From Pleurotus djamor (taxonomy: Eukaryota > Basidiomycota > Agaricomycetes > Agaricales > Pleurotaceae): a DNA stretch of 56,259 bases. Positions 1 to 10,695 of the stretch are shown piece by piece. Numbering within the stretch: position 1 is the first letter of the stretch; each line of letters opens with the position of its first letter. A program made the position numbers and the translations under genes. Where the stretch lies: positions 1 to 56,259 of the forward strand of contig JAPEVF010000274.1 of NCBI GenBank assembly GCA_029747585.1, written 5' to 3'. The notes beneath the pieces are model-generated. The model was not told where the DNA came from and ran no database searches. It saw only the letters and a list, made by a program, of their open reading frames with translations.

Positions 1-1428
1 TTTGTATGGAGCGACTACCCAAGAGCTGATCTGTATTTGTCACGATGAGGATAAAAAACGTGAAGGGGTGGGTAACCACACACCGGATATGCTGAATCAG
101 CCCAAACCCATTCACCAGGCTGAAGGTGATCGTGTGGATTAGAGGCAAGAGCTGTACCTTCCCATGCCGTTGAGTCGTGAGTGCTACCAGTGTATCCAAA
201 TCCGAAATCAATGATGCGAAGGTTGGGGAGGGAGACAATCTGAAAATGTTGAGATGAAGATCGCACGAAAGAAGCGAAGACACACCTGAAAGTTCAATGA
301 ATACCTATTCTTTCGGTCGAAGTAGCTCTCCCCAAACCAGTGAGGACGTTCAGCGAAGGGGATAAGCGTGCCATCAACAAAGCACCACCCATCCTTCCAA
401 CCCTTGCACGAGTGGCGGCGAACCCATTGCTTGGCTTCTGCCTTCTCTTCGTCTGTGGGGAACCTCACGGCCTTCTTCATGAAATTGGGATGCAGGATGG
501 CGGTCATAACACGTCGGGTTGCTAGTAGCACGGTGCCCTTGCCCACACCAGCCCAATTTGCGACTGACTGAAGGCTGGCCGCATTCCCATCATGTCCGAA
601 ACGATAGAGTGTGATGGCGAGCTGCTCCTCGATGGGAAGCTGTGCATTCTGGGAGTTGTTGAAGAAGACCGCATTGGTTTCGATGGCAGCAACGATGGCA
701 TCGAACGTTTGTGGTGAGACGCGGAGCTCTTGGCGGAAATGGTCAGGGCGCGAATTTTTGAGTAATCGCAAGACGTGGTGGAGGTAAGATGGGCCGCGGG
801 GGAAGGGGTCTCGTGGGAGCTCGTAGCGTTGAGCGTACATGTCTGAGATGTTGTGGAATACCCACATACGAAGTCGCGCCCATCGATCAACAGGACATGG
901 CCCCGGAAATTCTTCCCCCATTTCACTACCAGAGCCATAGCTCTCATCCGAATCCTCATCATCCGCATCACAGTCCATCATATCAAGGTCGCTCTCGAAG
1001 TCCTTGATGATTTGAGGGTCTGAGCTGGAGCCATCGGAGGAAGAGGAGAGTAGGATGGACTGATCGATGTCGAAGTCCTCACTCAAAGAGTTGGAAATAT
1101 CCGAAAAGTCACCAATATCGCGCCAATTCGTGCCCAGGATTGCGCTCCAGTCAGTGGTACTCGTTTCGGACGAAGAAGAGGAGGGGGAAGTGCTGAAGTC
1201 ATCGAAACTGGAGAGAGAAGACAGGTCGTCGTCGCTGGGGCTTGGGAACTGGAGATGCCGAAGATGCCGCAGCAAATCACGCTTACGTTGTCGAAGTCTG
1301 TGGCTTGATGCCTTGCGTGCGTTGCGATATAGACGAATGAGTTGCTTAGCCCGGGCAAGACGTCGAGGAAGGGTACCCATGGTGGCTGGGGGAAAGAGGG
1401 ATATGTGCTCGTCGTTGCCGGGTCTCAT
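1..1428 (-). CDS. PIF/Harbinger-type transposase, copy A (C-terminus outside the window)
   Basis: This is the same gene as the transposase at 3658-5559, with the same exon pattern. Exon 1 is 1428-286, exon 2 is 239-84, and the first 30 nt of exon 3 are 30-1. It keeps the helix-turn-helix region and the first two catalytic aspartates (FVDGT and STHDSTAW). The exon carrying the catalytic glutamate lies beyond the window start. I saw no frameshift in the part present. Its promoter would lie in the subterminal repeat region 1429-1610. Confidence 0.8.
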
Positions 1429-1610
1429 ACACCAAGTAACAAATAATCAACAATTCTATTATTTTATAAGTACAATCCAAAATTTGTCGGTCAGAGTACT
1501 CAGGCGATTCAGCGACGATTCAGTGGCGATTATGGCCATTGAATCGTTGATGAATCGACTACGGAATCGCCTCCTGAATCGGCGTTGAATCGCGCACTCT
1601 GACTGTCACT
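1..1610 (-). mobile_element. Right-hand part of a second Harbinger-like element (copy A), cut by the window start
   Basis: Bases 1-1610 repeat 4132-5741 with a constant offset of 4131, and the translated reading frames are identical. The stretch ends in the same terminal repeat (ending gactgtcact at 1601-1610). It is followed by AAT and then directly by the left end of the complete copy at 1614. The left part of this copy lies outside the window. It is either a true head-to-tail tandem or an assembly artefact, because the identical stretch starts exactly at the contig edge. Confidence 0.85.
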
Positions 1611-1613
1611 AAT

Positions 1614-1651
1614 AGTGGCAGTCAGAGTGCACGATTCAAGGCCGATTCAGG
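1614..1651 (+). repeat. Left terminal inverted repeat of the Harbinger-like element
   Basis: The sequence begins AGTGGCAGTCAGAGTGCACG and matches the reverse complement of 5704-5741 at 35 of 38 positions. The motif CGATTCA recurs several times just inside it, as expected for transposase binding sites. Confidence 0.85.
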
Positions 1652-1731
1652 TAACGATTTAGCGCTCGATTCATACCCGATTCGGTCAAGTGAAACACCA
1701 CCGATTTTCAACAGAATCGCTGCATCGTTGC

Positions 1732-1765
1732 ATCGTCGAACCGCCTCTGGAGGCGGTTCGACGAT
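1732..1765. repeat. Perfect 34-bp palindrome inside the transposon left end
   Basis: A 16-base arm (atcgtcgaaccgcctc) is followed by TG and then its exact reverse complement. It lies 150 bp upstream of the AT-hook/Myb-like gene, next to the subterminal GATTCA repeats. It could be a protein-binding site or an RNA hairpin in the leader. Its function is unknown. Confidence 0.8.
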
Positions 1766-1915
1766 TCTGAATCACACTTTTGGAATCCGATTCTACCAGC
1801 ATCTATACAGTACCTCAGATTAGATAAGCATAACAACAGTAATTTTTCTACTCTTGTCCTCCAACTCTACCAACACACGCTCCCCGAGAACTCTGTGCTT
1901 GCTCTGTGTAGCGCA

Positions 1916-3532
1916 ATGGCCGCTGGACGCAAGGTCAAATCTGAGAAGCCTAAACCCAAAAAAGAGAAGACCAAAGAAGGCCAACCAGAAGCTCGGAAAC
2001 GTGGAAGACCCAAGAAACAGCTCATCGATGAAGACCCAATTGAAGATGATGAACAGCCCAAAGCGCCTTTGAAGGGCGAAGATGAGGATGATCCTGGAGA
2101 TGTAGAGTAAGTCGGGTTGTATGTTTTTACATCGTATTGGTTACTTATATATATATGTCGTGCTAGCTGGGGTGATAAAGACCTTACTTGGGCTCTCCTC
2201 AACGCCATCGAAAGCAATCCAAAGATCCGCCAAGGACTCTTCCCTGCCCCCGGAGCCAATAAATCCCACTCAGAAGGAGGCGGCAAGCGCAAGACAGAGT
2301 GGCATTGGGAGCTCGCCGACACAATCTTTGCCGATCATCCCAACTACAAAGAGCAGTGGACAAAAGTGCTTACTGGACGGCCAGCTCTTCAAAGGGCGTG
2401 GGCATTGAAGATCAAAAACCGGCTCTCCTCGTATGATCTCTCCCTATTCCTGTACTCAATCTTGATCATTCCTTGATTCTAGTGTGGTGAAAATCGTGCG
2501 GAAGCATAGAGAGGAAATGGGACAAACTGGCGAGGGCATCGTTCGGGAAGATGATATAGATACAACTGCATCAAATGCATTTACCAACAAATGGGGTGCG
2601 TAACACCTTATCAGTCTACTCATCTACGCCATTAATGATCTTAAATAACAGCCGAAATCAAAGTCACTTGCCCCTGGTATTGGACTGTCAAGTCATTCAT
2701 CATGGAGCGCCCCAACCTTGTCCCCGCGGGTGTCGGAAACAATACCAGCGACTTCGATACATCCCTTCTTGGGGTGCAGCCAGGAACTGAAGAAGCTACC
2801 GACGCCATCGCCACCAATACAGGCTTGACCGCCACGCGAAACGATAATTCCGATGATGACAACGACTCAACCCATGACGATGCCGCCGATGACTCCAGCG
2901 ATGAGATTGACCAACTCATGAGTGATGCCGATGAACCTGACCTCCCATCATCTCTCCTCGACTACAAACCCGATGTACCTGCAGAAGCGGAGAGCAAATA
3001 CAGCACCAAACGCACGTCAACCAAGCGGAAGACCTCTGATCTTTCTCAGGATAACACGGTGGTCCCTCGCAAAAAGACAGCTGCTCGACCAGGCACTTCG
3101 ACCCGCGCAACAAAAGCCCAAGACCCTGGCAAGGCAAAAGGAGTCATGGAGAAGTTCTCGGACATGGCAGCGCGCGAGGACGAGACCACTCGGAAAGCCC
3201 TTGAACTCAAGGCCAAACGGAGTGAAGGCGCGACAAAGCTTGCTCTCGCAAAATTGCAAGCCAAGCTAGACATGAAGAAGGCTAGTCAAGAGGCCAAACT
3301 GCGCCTCATGGAGAAGAAGATGGACCAGGAACATGAGTTACGGCTTGCTCAGTTGAGGTTTAGCCGGAATTCCGGTGCCCCCCAATGGCCCTCTCCAACC
3401 AGCAACCTCCTGGCCCCAGACGTCCCATTTGGTAACGACACTTTCAACTTTGGCTCTGGCACCATGTCTGTTGGTTCTGCGTCCAGTCACGCATCCAGTC
3501 CTGGAATTTTTGCTGACTATGAGGATATTTAA
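1916..3532 (+). CDS. Harbinger accessory protein with AT-hook, Myb/SANT-like region and coiled coil
   Basis: Four exons fit: 1916-2106, 2167-2430 (approximate end), 2483-2595 and 2652-3532. The N-terminus is lysine-rich with an AT-hook core (KRGRPKKQ). A tryptophan-rich segment follows (WGDKDLTWALLNAIESN, then TEWHWELADTIF), resembling the Myb/SANT-like DNA-binding protein that accompanies transposases in this superfamily. The middle is strongly acidic. The C-terminal third is a charged Lys/Glu/Ala coiled coil (roughly protein positions 330-410). By analogy with known Harbinger systems, it would bind the element ends and help bring the transposase to DNA in the nucleus. That role is inferred from family and position. 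Confidence 0.8.
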
Positions 3533-3657
3533 GTAGCGCATAACTTCATATACTTACACGCTTATAGCATATCTAGTACATAAAGATAAGTCTCGTAACC
3601 TAGTTATACTATAGCCAAAACGTCCAATATGAACACCCTATGATACAGTATGATAAA

Positions 3658-5559
3658 CTAGGAAGAGTCATCAGAGTCCGACACAAACGTGTGAAGTCTC
3701 TCATTACGGCGCGACTCAGCTCTGCGCTGTTTGGAGACGAATAACTTCTCTTTCAGCTGCTGTCGAAAGGCCTTTCCGGTCCGTAAGCGAGCGCCGCCGC
3801 CGCGGGTTGCTTGAGGTAGGGTGGTCTCTGACATGTCTGATGCCGATGACAAGCCTTCAGCGACGAAGGGATGGTCAGTAGGTGAAAGGTAACCTTCGTC
3901 ACTCTTGCGTTCTTCTTCCTCGCATTGCATAGCAAAAGAGTGGATGCCGATGCAAGCCGCGACCCAGTATGTTGCAATGATATGGCCCTCCTTGTTGTCA
4001 ACGCGAAGGCGTAGGTTCTTGAGGGAGTGAAAACGGCCCTTGAGGAACCCAATCGCATGCTCAGAACGTATGCGGAGAATAGAAACATGGTTGTTGAATA
4101 CTGTGTTCTCGGGTAGATCTCGCTCCGGACGTTTGTATGGAGCGACTACCCAAGAGCTGATCTGTATTTGTCACGATGAGGATAAAAAACGTGAAGGGGT
4201 GGGTAACCACACACCGGATATGCTGAATCAGCCCAAACCCATTCACCAGGCTGAAGGTGATCGTGTGGATTAGAGGCAAGAGCTGTACCTTCCCATGCCG
4301 TTGAGTCGTGAGTGCTACCAGTGTATCCAAATCCGAAATCAATGATGCGAAGGTTGGGGAGGGAGACAATCTGAAAATGTTGAGATGAAGATCGCACGAA
4401 AGAAGCGAAGACACACCTGAAAGTTCAATGAATACCTATTCTTTCGGTCGAAGTAGCTCTCCCCAAACCAGTGAGGACGTTCAGCGAAGGGGATAAGCGT
4501 GCCATCAACAAAGCACCACCCATCCTTCCAACCCTTGCACGAGTGGCGGCGAACCCATTGCTTGGCTTCTGCCTTCTCTTCGTCTGTGGGGAACCTCACG
4601 GCCTTCTTCATGAAATTGGGATGCAGGATGGCGGTCATAACACGTCGGGTTGCTAGTAGCACGGTGCCCTTGCCCACACCAGCCCAATTTGCGACTGACT
4701 GAAGGCTGGCCGCATTCCCATCATGTCCGAAACGATAGAGTGTGATGGCGAGCTGCTCCTCGATGGGAAGCTGTGCATTCTGGGAGTTGTTGAAGAAGAC
4801 CGCATTGGTTTCGATGGCAGCAACGATGGCATCGAACGTTTGTGGTGAGACGCGGAGCTCTTGGCGGAAATGGTCAGGGCGCGAATTTTTGAGTAATCGC
4901 AAGACGTGGTGGAGGTAAGATGGGCCGCGGGGGAAGGGGTCTCGTGGGAGCTCGTAGCGTTGAGCGTACATGTCTGAGATGTTGTGGAATACCCACATAC
5001 GAAGTCGCGCCCATCGATCAACAGGACATGGCCCCGGAAATTCTTCCCCCATTTCACTACCAGAGCCATAGCTCTCATCCGAATCCTCATCATCCGCATC
5101 ACAGTCCATCATATCAAGGTCGCTCTCGAAGTCCTTGATGATTTGAGGGTCTGAGCTGGAGCCATCGGAGGAAGAGGAGAGTAGGATGGACTGATCGATG
5201 TCGAAGTCCTCACTCAAAGAGTTGGAAATATCCGAAAAGTCACCAATATCGCGCCAATTCGTGCCCAGGATTGCGCTCCAGTCAGTGGTACTCGTTTCGG
5301 ACGAAGAAGAGGAGGGGGAAGTGCTGAAGTCATCGAAACTGGAGAGAGAAGACAGGTCGTCGTCGCTGGGGCTTGGGAACTGGAGATGCCGAAGATGCCG
5401 CAGCAAATCACGCTTACGTTGTCGAAGTCTGTGGCTTGATGCCTTGCGTGCGTTGCGATATAGACGAATGAGTTGCTTAGCCCGGGCAAGACGTCGAGGA
5501 AGGGTACCCATGGTGGCTGGGGGAAAGAGGGATATGTGCTCGTCGTTGCCGGGTCTCAT
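3658..5559 (-). CDS. PIF/Harbinger-type DDE transposase, copy B (intact, about 600 aa)
   Basis: Three exons: 5559-4417, 4370-4215 and 4161-3658. The splices are in frame and give about 600 residues. Residues 60-175 are Ser/Asp-rich low complexity. A helix-turn-helix-like stretch (LQSVANWAGVGKGTV) lies near 286-312. The DDE_4-type catalytic core follows: Asp352 in FVDGT, Asp403 in STHDSTAW and Glu467 in RSEHAIGFLKGRF. ADSAYP and VAPYKRPER are also typical of the family. The enzyme would cut and rejoin element ends. All three catalytic residues are present and no frame break is visible. The reading frames on the opposite strand here are shadows of its low-complexity region. Confidence 0.92.
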
Positions 5560-5703
5560 ACACCAAGTAACAAATAATCAACAATTCTATTATTTTATAA
5601 GTACAATCCAAAATTTGTCGGTCAGAGTACTCAGGCGATTCAGCGACGATTCAGTGGCGATTATGGCCATTGAATCGTTGATGAATCGACTACGGAATCG
5701 CCT

Positions 5704-5741
5704 CCTGAATCGGCGTTGAATCGCGCACTCTGACTGTCACT
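5704..5741 (-). repeat. Right terminal inverted repeat of the Harbinger-like element
   Basis: Read on the minus strand it begins AGTGACAGTCAGAGTGCGCG. It is the outer arm of a further 114-bp inverted structure: GTCAGAGT at 5621-5628 faces ACTCTGAC at 5727-5734, with GATTCA motifs in both orientations between them. Confidence 0.85.
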
Positions 5742-5742
5742 A

Positions 5743-8700
5743 ATGTCGCAGGAAACATCCCCATTGACGCCTACCAAACCACCCTTGGCCAGTCACCTCT
5801 CTGGTGCCTCGGCTCTCTCCAACACATCCACTGTCATCGGTGGATCTGCCACCTCTCCAACGAGTGAAACCGGCGTTCTACTCACACCACGCATGGCTGA
5901 ATCGGGGACCAAGAGGAGCACTACACCATCATTACCACCTGGAGCTGCCCAACCAGCTGCTCTACCTGGAGTCTATGGCCCCCCGGTAAGTTGAATCACT
6001 CGTTGCGCAGTGCATCATAAAGGCTAAAATTATCACAGGACTCGCCCCCAGCTGACCCCTCACAACGACTCCTCGACTCCTCATACAACTCGAACAGATC
6101 CTCTTCCAGGTATTCGCATTCCCCCTCGCATGATGAGGACGGTGGTGGTGGTGGTGTTCAATTTGCGTCTTATCCACCGATAGAGAGGACGGTTGCTTGG
6201 GATGGACCACCCAGGGTTACTGGTGCGTAACCTTTTGCCCCAATTTTGAGACCTCATCAGTGATATCCTTGTCACAGTCAGCGACGCTGAAAAGTCGTCT
6301 TCGCAACGTAGGCTAACTGAGGACGATGGTGAGACTTTTTGTGAACTCATTACGCAATAACTCATTCCTTCGCGCAGAACCTGCCTCGCGCAAAGATACA
6401 TGGGTACCTCTACCCCTGCGAACGTGGTTCTGGGTGACGTTGGTTGTTTTTTTGGCCGGANGGGGGGATCGCGTTAGAGGTTGCGCTGCATTTCAGTAAC
6501 AAAAACCAAGGTGCGTCTTGCCCACAGCCCGTCGTTTCATGCTCACCCTTGGCTCGGGACGTAGGATGGTCGACCAATGGCGACATAACCGATTCACAAA
6601 CGGTCATGCATTACGTTTACGTGGGTAGCATCTTTCTTTCAACATTGCCCACCTGACCTTTCGATTCGTCTCTACAGACACTCCCACCCGTCGCTGTCGC
6701 TGCATTCGTAAGTACCTCTTGATGCTCGTTGGACATGGGTCTTACACGCGCGGGCGCTTAGCTGGTGGCAATGTGGACATGGACGGACATCGAGATCAAG
6801 AAGATGCAACCTTATGTCGACCTGGTTCAAGGAGATTCGCCGCCACAGCGGAGCTTGCTTTTGGACTACACGCGGCATAAGTGAGTGCGCCCCCTCCCTA
6901 ATTAATCCTCGCAGAGGTATTCACACTCGCACACAGCAACTTCATCGTCTGGGCCCACGCTGTCGGGAATAAACATTACCTCGTGATGATCACCTCGTTC
7001 ATGGTGTTATTGTCCTTGACATTCCAACCCTTGTCCGCTGCGCTGTTGGTTGTGAGGGATGTTTGGTACACATCTGATCGTACGTCCTTTTCACTGTCAC
7101 TCATTGCCCATGTTACTAAGTTTTACCGCCCTCTCAGCTACTCCCGTTAACAACCTCGCCCTCCTTGGTCTCAATCAAAACGATGCGTTTGGGAATTTGA
7201 CTAGTGAGTTTATATCAAGCGTTGATGACATGAGCTAAACTAGATGATAGCATTCGTTTCTGCGGCTGGGTACGCGTCTGCCTCGGTCTTGTATAGTCTA
7301 GGCGATGCACCCTTCACCTCTGGGCCCTATACGATTGGTGAATTCGATGTACGTGTCTGCTTCTTTCTTCTTTCCCGTCCCTTCCTTCATCCCATCTTTC
7401 CAACGTTCTCACTCAGTCTATTTATGCCCTTCTAGATCCCCACTGACCTTGTCACCAACGGCACTGTCGTCACCAACACAACTGCCGTCAAAACTGATGC
7501 GGGATGCCGCCCTATCAACATCCAAATGTCTCAAAATACAGATGGTTCGGGCTGGACGAATTCAGTGAACAGCAATGGGTGCACCTTCACTTGGTCGGTG
7601 GATCGCAATGCTACAGTTTTGTTTGGCTCGGATATCCCAGACTGTGGTCAACCTCCCGATCAACAGATGTTCGCGCCTGTCATCTTCTGGTTCTTTACGT
7701 GCGTTGTCAATCTACCATGTCAACCCCGATGAAGATGGAGCTGACTGAGTTTGGGTCAACTTTTGTAGTTATCAACCTAGCGCTGCGGCATCTGGAACCA
7801 TTTGCTCCCCGACGTTTTCGTTATTCGATGTTGCCGTTAGCGTCGACGTCGCCTCAAGGAATCTCAGCCAAGTAACGGAACTCCGGCCGTTCTCGACTTC
7901 ATCCAATTTCTCTGAATTTGCGGGAAATCTCACTGGCGCGCCGCTCAATGGCAGAGCCTATAATGGAATAGGATTCCAGCTCATCAACCCCGACCGGTAA
8001 GGCCACTCGAACTTTTTCTGTTCTGCTTTCACTGATATCCGATATCTCGTCCCCCAGCTTTGTGATAGACCGTCAGTCTTCGGTCCGACTTCAAATGCCT
8101 TCAGCAGTTCTACAAGCAGCTGCTCAGAGTCCGGCTGGGCTCGCTGGTTCTTTCGCGGCTGACCGATTCGTCGCGTTATCTACCCAAGTTTATGTTTGTC
8201 ATCTCCTTCTGAATGTCGGCTCCCCTGTTCATCTCGTTCGTTCATAGACTACGTACCTCAAGCTCATCGCCAGGGAAGTTTACTTCATCCGGGGCCCCAA
8301 TGACAGACGACCCATCGACATCCTAGTCAAGAAATGGGTCAAGAGGCTCTTCCTCAGGTAAGGAGTCCTATTCTCTGACGTACCTCTTTTAGATTTCTGA
8401 CGCCTTTTCCTTTCTTTACTTAGCGATGTTGCTGTGCATCTTCTCGCGACATTCTTGTTCCTTCTTGCCACCCTCAGTACCATCATCCAAATATGGCATC
8501 GCTTCGCGCGTCGTAATCTGCGTCTCCTTCACGAACCCGGTACCATTGCCTCCGCTGTATCCATCGGTGCACAAACAAACGCCGGTGCCCTCCTCGCTGG
8601 CCGTCAACGCGAGAAAGATATCAACGACGTACTGCGCGGGAAGAAGTTCCGTATCGATCCTCTGACGATGAAGATTGTCATGGAGGGTGAGGAAGGATAT

Positions 8701-8917
8701 ACGTATGCAGCTAGCCCGATGGAGAGGAGACGATCGGTATTTTATGCATTGCAGCANGGGATTAAAGTTGAAAGATAACGGGGAGGAGATGGGTAAGGAG
8801 GATGGTCTCGGTGGGCTTGGGAGGAGAATTAGTCGCAGGGTGAGCGGGATGGTGGTACCCACCAGTCCCAAGTCACCGAAATCCCCCAAGTCACCCAAGT
8901 CACCGCCGCCGGTATGA
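5743..8917 (+). CDS. DUF3433 multi-pass membrane protein
   Basis: About 14 short exons. The first (5743-5985) encodes a Ser/Thr/Pro-rich cytosolic N-terminus beginning MSQETSPLTPTKPPL. The family hallmark then appears: LPLRTWFW and a membrane helix, FSNKNQG, QRSLLLDYTRH, NFIVWAHAVGNKHYLVMITS and SAALLVVRDVW. This is the pattern of DUF3433 proteins, whose function is unknown. A second hydrophobic region (LLATFLFLLATLSTIIQIW) lies near the C-terminus, which ends in SPKSPKSP repeats. Two N bases next to homopolymers (6461 and 8757) disturb the frame; the C-terminal exon is read through to 8917 on that assumption. The ATG overlaps the target duplication of the upstream transposon, so the native promoter is separated from the gene. 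Confidence 0.75.
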
Positions 8918-9174
8918 TTTCATCTGTTACTTCATTTCGTTTTTGTTGCTTGTATCAGTTTGCTTGTTGGTGGTTCCCTCATTTTGTCTAATGGTTCGCG
9001 ATATATGATGGACTTATCTTGCCTTAGCCTTGAAATTCCAGCCTTAGCAACTTGTTAGAGATCGTAACTCCAGGTTCAAGATACCCTATTTAGCCCCTAT
9101 TGTGCCTTCCTAACCGCGGCCCTCAAGAACTCCTCTTCGCATCCATTCTCAGACTTCAACGTCAACCTCGAAAC

Positions 9175-9977
9175 ATGTCTCAAAAACCCTTTGCCACCCT
9201 GTCCTCTAGCTCGGATCCTGGTGCTGCTGCGAGTGCCACAACGTCCCGCGTTTCGGACGAAGACGGTACGCTCTATTATGATAGTCTTCAACCTCGACTC
9301 TTAGTCAATTCGATAGGAGCAGCCATCAAGTCTCCACTTGCGAACACCGAAGACAACAGCGACGAAACTTTAGCAGTTGTGCAATCGCAAAATGTGGGCG
9401 TGGCCGAGCGTGAAGGTCAGTGCTCTACCAACATCACCCTCGGAGTCGCCCCTAACACCCGAAGCCAAGACGAGGTGCCGCCTTGGTTCGAAGCTGCTGT
9501 GCATCGCTCTTTGCAACCTCTTGAAGCTCAGCTGAGAGAACATGCGTTCCAACTCAGAGAGATCACAGCTGAAATAAGAGAGTTTACAGCTGAGCTCAGA
9601 GAAGCAAGGAGGCCATTAGCTTGGGTAAGCAAGAATTCACTAAACCAACAAAAACAACATAATTTTTCATGATTGATTTAGTCTAGGAATCGATTACAGT
9701 ATGCACCACTAATGGTGGTTCCGTTCCCTGATGGAACGGACCCCGTCAAGGATGTAAGTCTACCCGATAAGTCCAAGTTGTCCCTATAAATGATTCACTT
9801 TTCTCCTAGCGCAATCTCCCCGCTATTACTTCGGTTGATTCCTTCTCCAATCTGACTCAGTGCCAGAGGGAGGACTATTTTAGGGGATATTATGAGGGCG
9901 AAGAAATTCCTGATGCTGTCCAGCTCAGAGAACGCGTTCTCGGTGCCCTTGGTATCAAGCTCAATTACTATGATTGA
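9175..9977 (+). CDS. Coiled-coil protein with a Mug135-like C-terminus (229 aa)
   Basis: Three exons: 9175-9624, 9682-9753 and 9810-9977; the total length is divisible by three. The N-terminal half is polar. An amphipathic repeat follows (LEAQLREHAFQLREITAEI), predicted to coil. The C-terminal segment (VVPFPDGTDPVKDRNLPAIT, then NLTQCQREDYFRGYYEG) resembles many lineage-expanded Agaricomycete proteins that I associate, tentatively, with the Mug135-like C-terminal domain. Function is unknown. An in-frame ATG at 9100 is possible but the context favours 9175. No signal peptide is visible. Confidence 0.7.
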
Positions 9978-10695
9978 AACACGACCTACTGTGTTTAATT
10001 CCAAGTAGTGCACAGTCTCCACCACTTATTTAATTCTGTCGCTTGGTATGCCGGGGGATGTGCACTGGACTCGGATGCGAACCACCGAATGTCGAGCGAG
10101 TTGTGTATACCCCTGTCGACGACCAGTGGCCTTAGTCCTATCCTGAGGTTTTGAGAAGAAACTTGTTCTCCACCACTATCTCAAGCTGAGTCTGCTTTCG
10201 CGCATGGAACGCGGCTTCTGAAGCAGGCTGCTGGAAATGAATAAACGGAGAAGTGCATGTAAACTGCGACTTCATTCCAGTCAGGAGGATCGTAGGGGCA
10301 GCAGGGGCCCGGGGACAACAGAGCTTCCTATCGGACGAAAGAGGATCGACTAATCGACCAGAGGTTGGTTTCCGACCTGCGTCGGGTGCAGCTTCCTCGC
10401 TCTACACGTCTAAACGTGGAACGGTACAACCTTCGGGCCGTCCACTGTCAGTGCTTCCGATGTTTTCTTGGTCCAGCGAAGTGGTCGATACAGGGGAGCT
10501 CGGGCGCAGATGAAGATCTTCACTATCGAATTGAGGGACAGCCTCGTTTGTCGCACGCAGGATACGCCGGTCGATTGGTGTCCACAGGTTAGATATTGCG
10601 GGCGCCTGTGAACACCAACGACGAATGTTATCCAGACCAGCCAAGGTGAATCATTGGAGGTGGTAGATACACAGATACATAGCAGATATGATGAA
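9978..10695. other. Intergenic region between two convergent genes
   Basis: Short reading frames on both strands show no recognisable domain and no splice pattern. I see no RNA gene. Confidence 0.5.

Larger units (their letters stand above)
1614..5741. mobile_element. Complete PIF/Harbinger-like DNA transposon (copy B, 4128 bp)
   Basis: The ends carry imperfect inverted repeats of about 38 bp (35 of 38 identical). Both begin AGTG[G/A]CAGTCAGAGTGC when read inward. The trinucleotide AAT lies just outside each end (1611-1613 and 5742-5744), which fits the 3-bp target duplication of the superfamily. If the boundary is shifted one base the duplication reads TAA. The cargo is two tail-to-tail genes: an AT-hook/Myb-like protein on plus (1916-3532) and a DDE transposase on minus (5559-3658). 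Their stop codons are about 125 bp apart. Both genes look intact, so the element may be autonomous and recently active. Confidence 0.9.

Noticed and set aside
1067..1588. 173-codon open frame on the plus strand (repeated at 5198-5719)
   Set aside because: It is antisense to the serine/aspartate-rich part of the transposase; the minus strand has domains, catalytic residues and consistent splicing.
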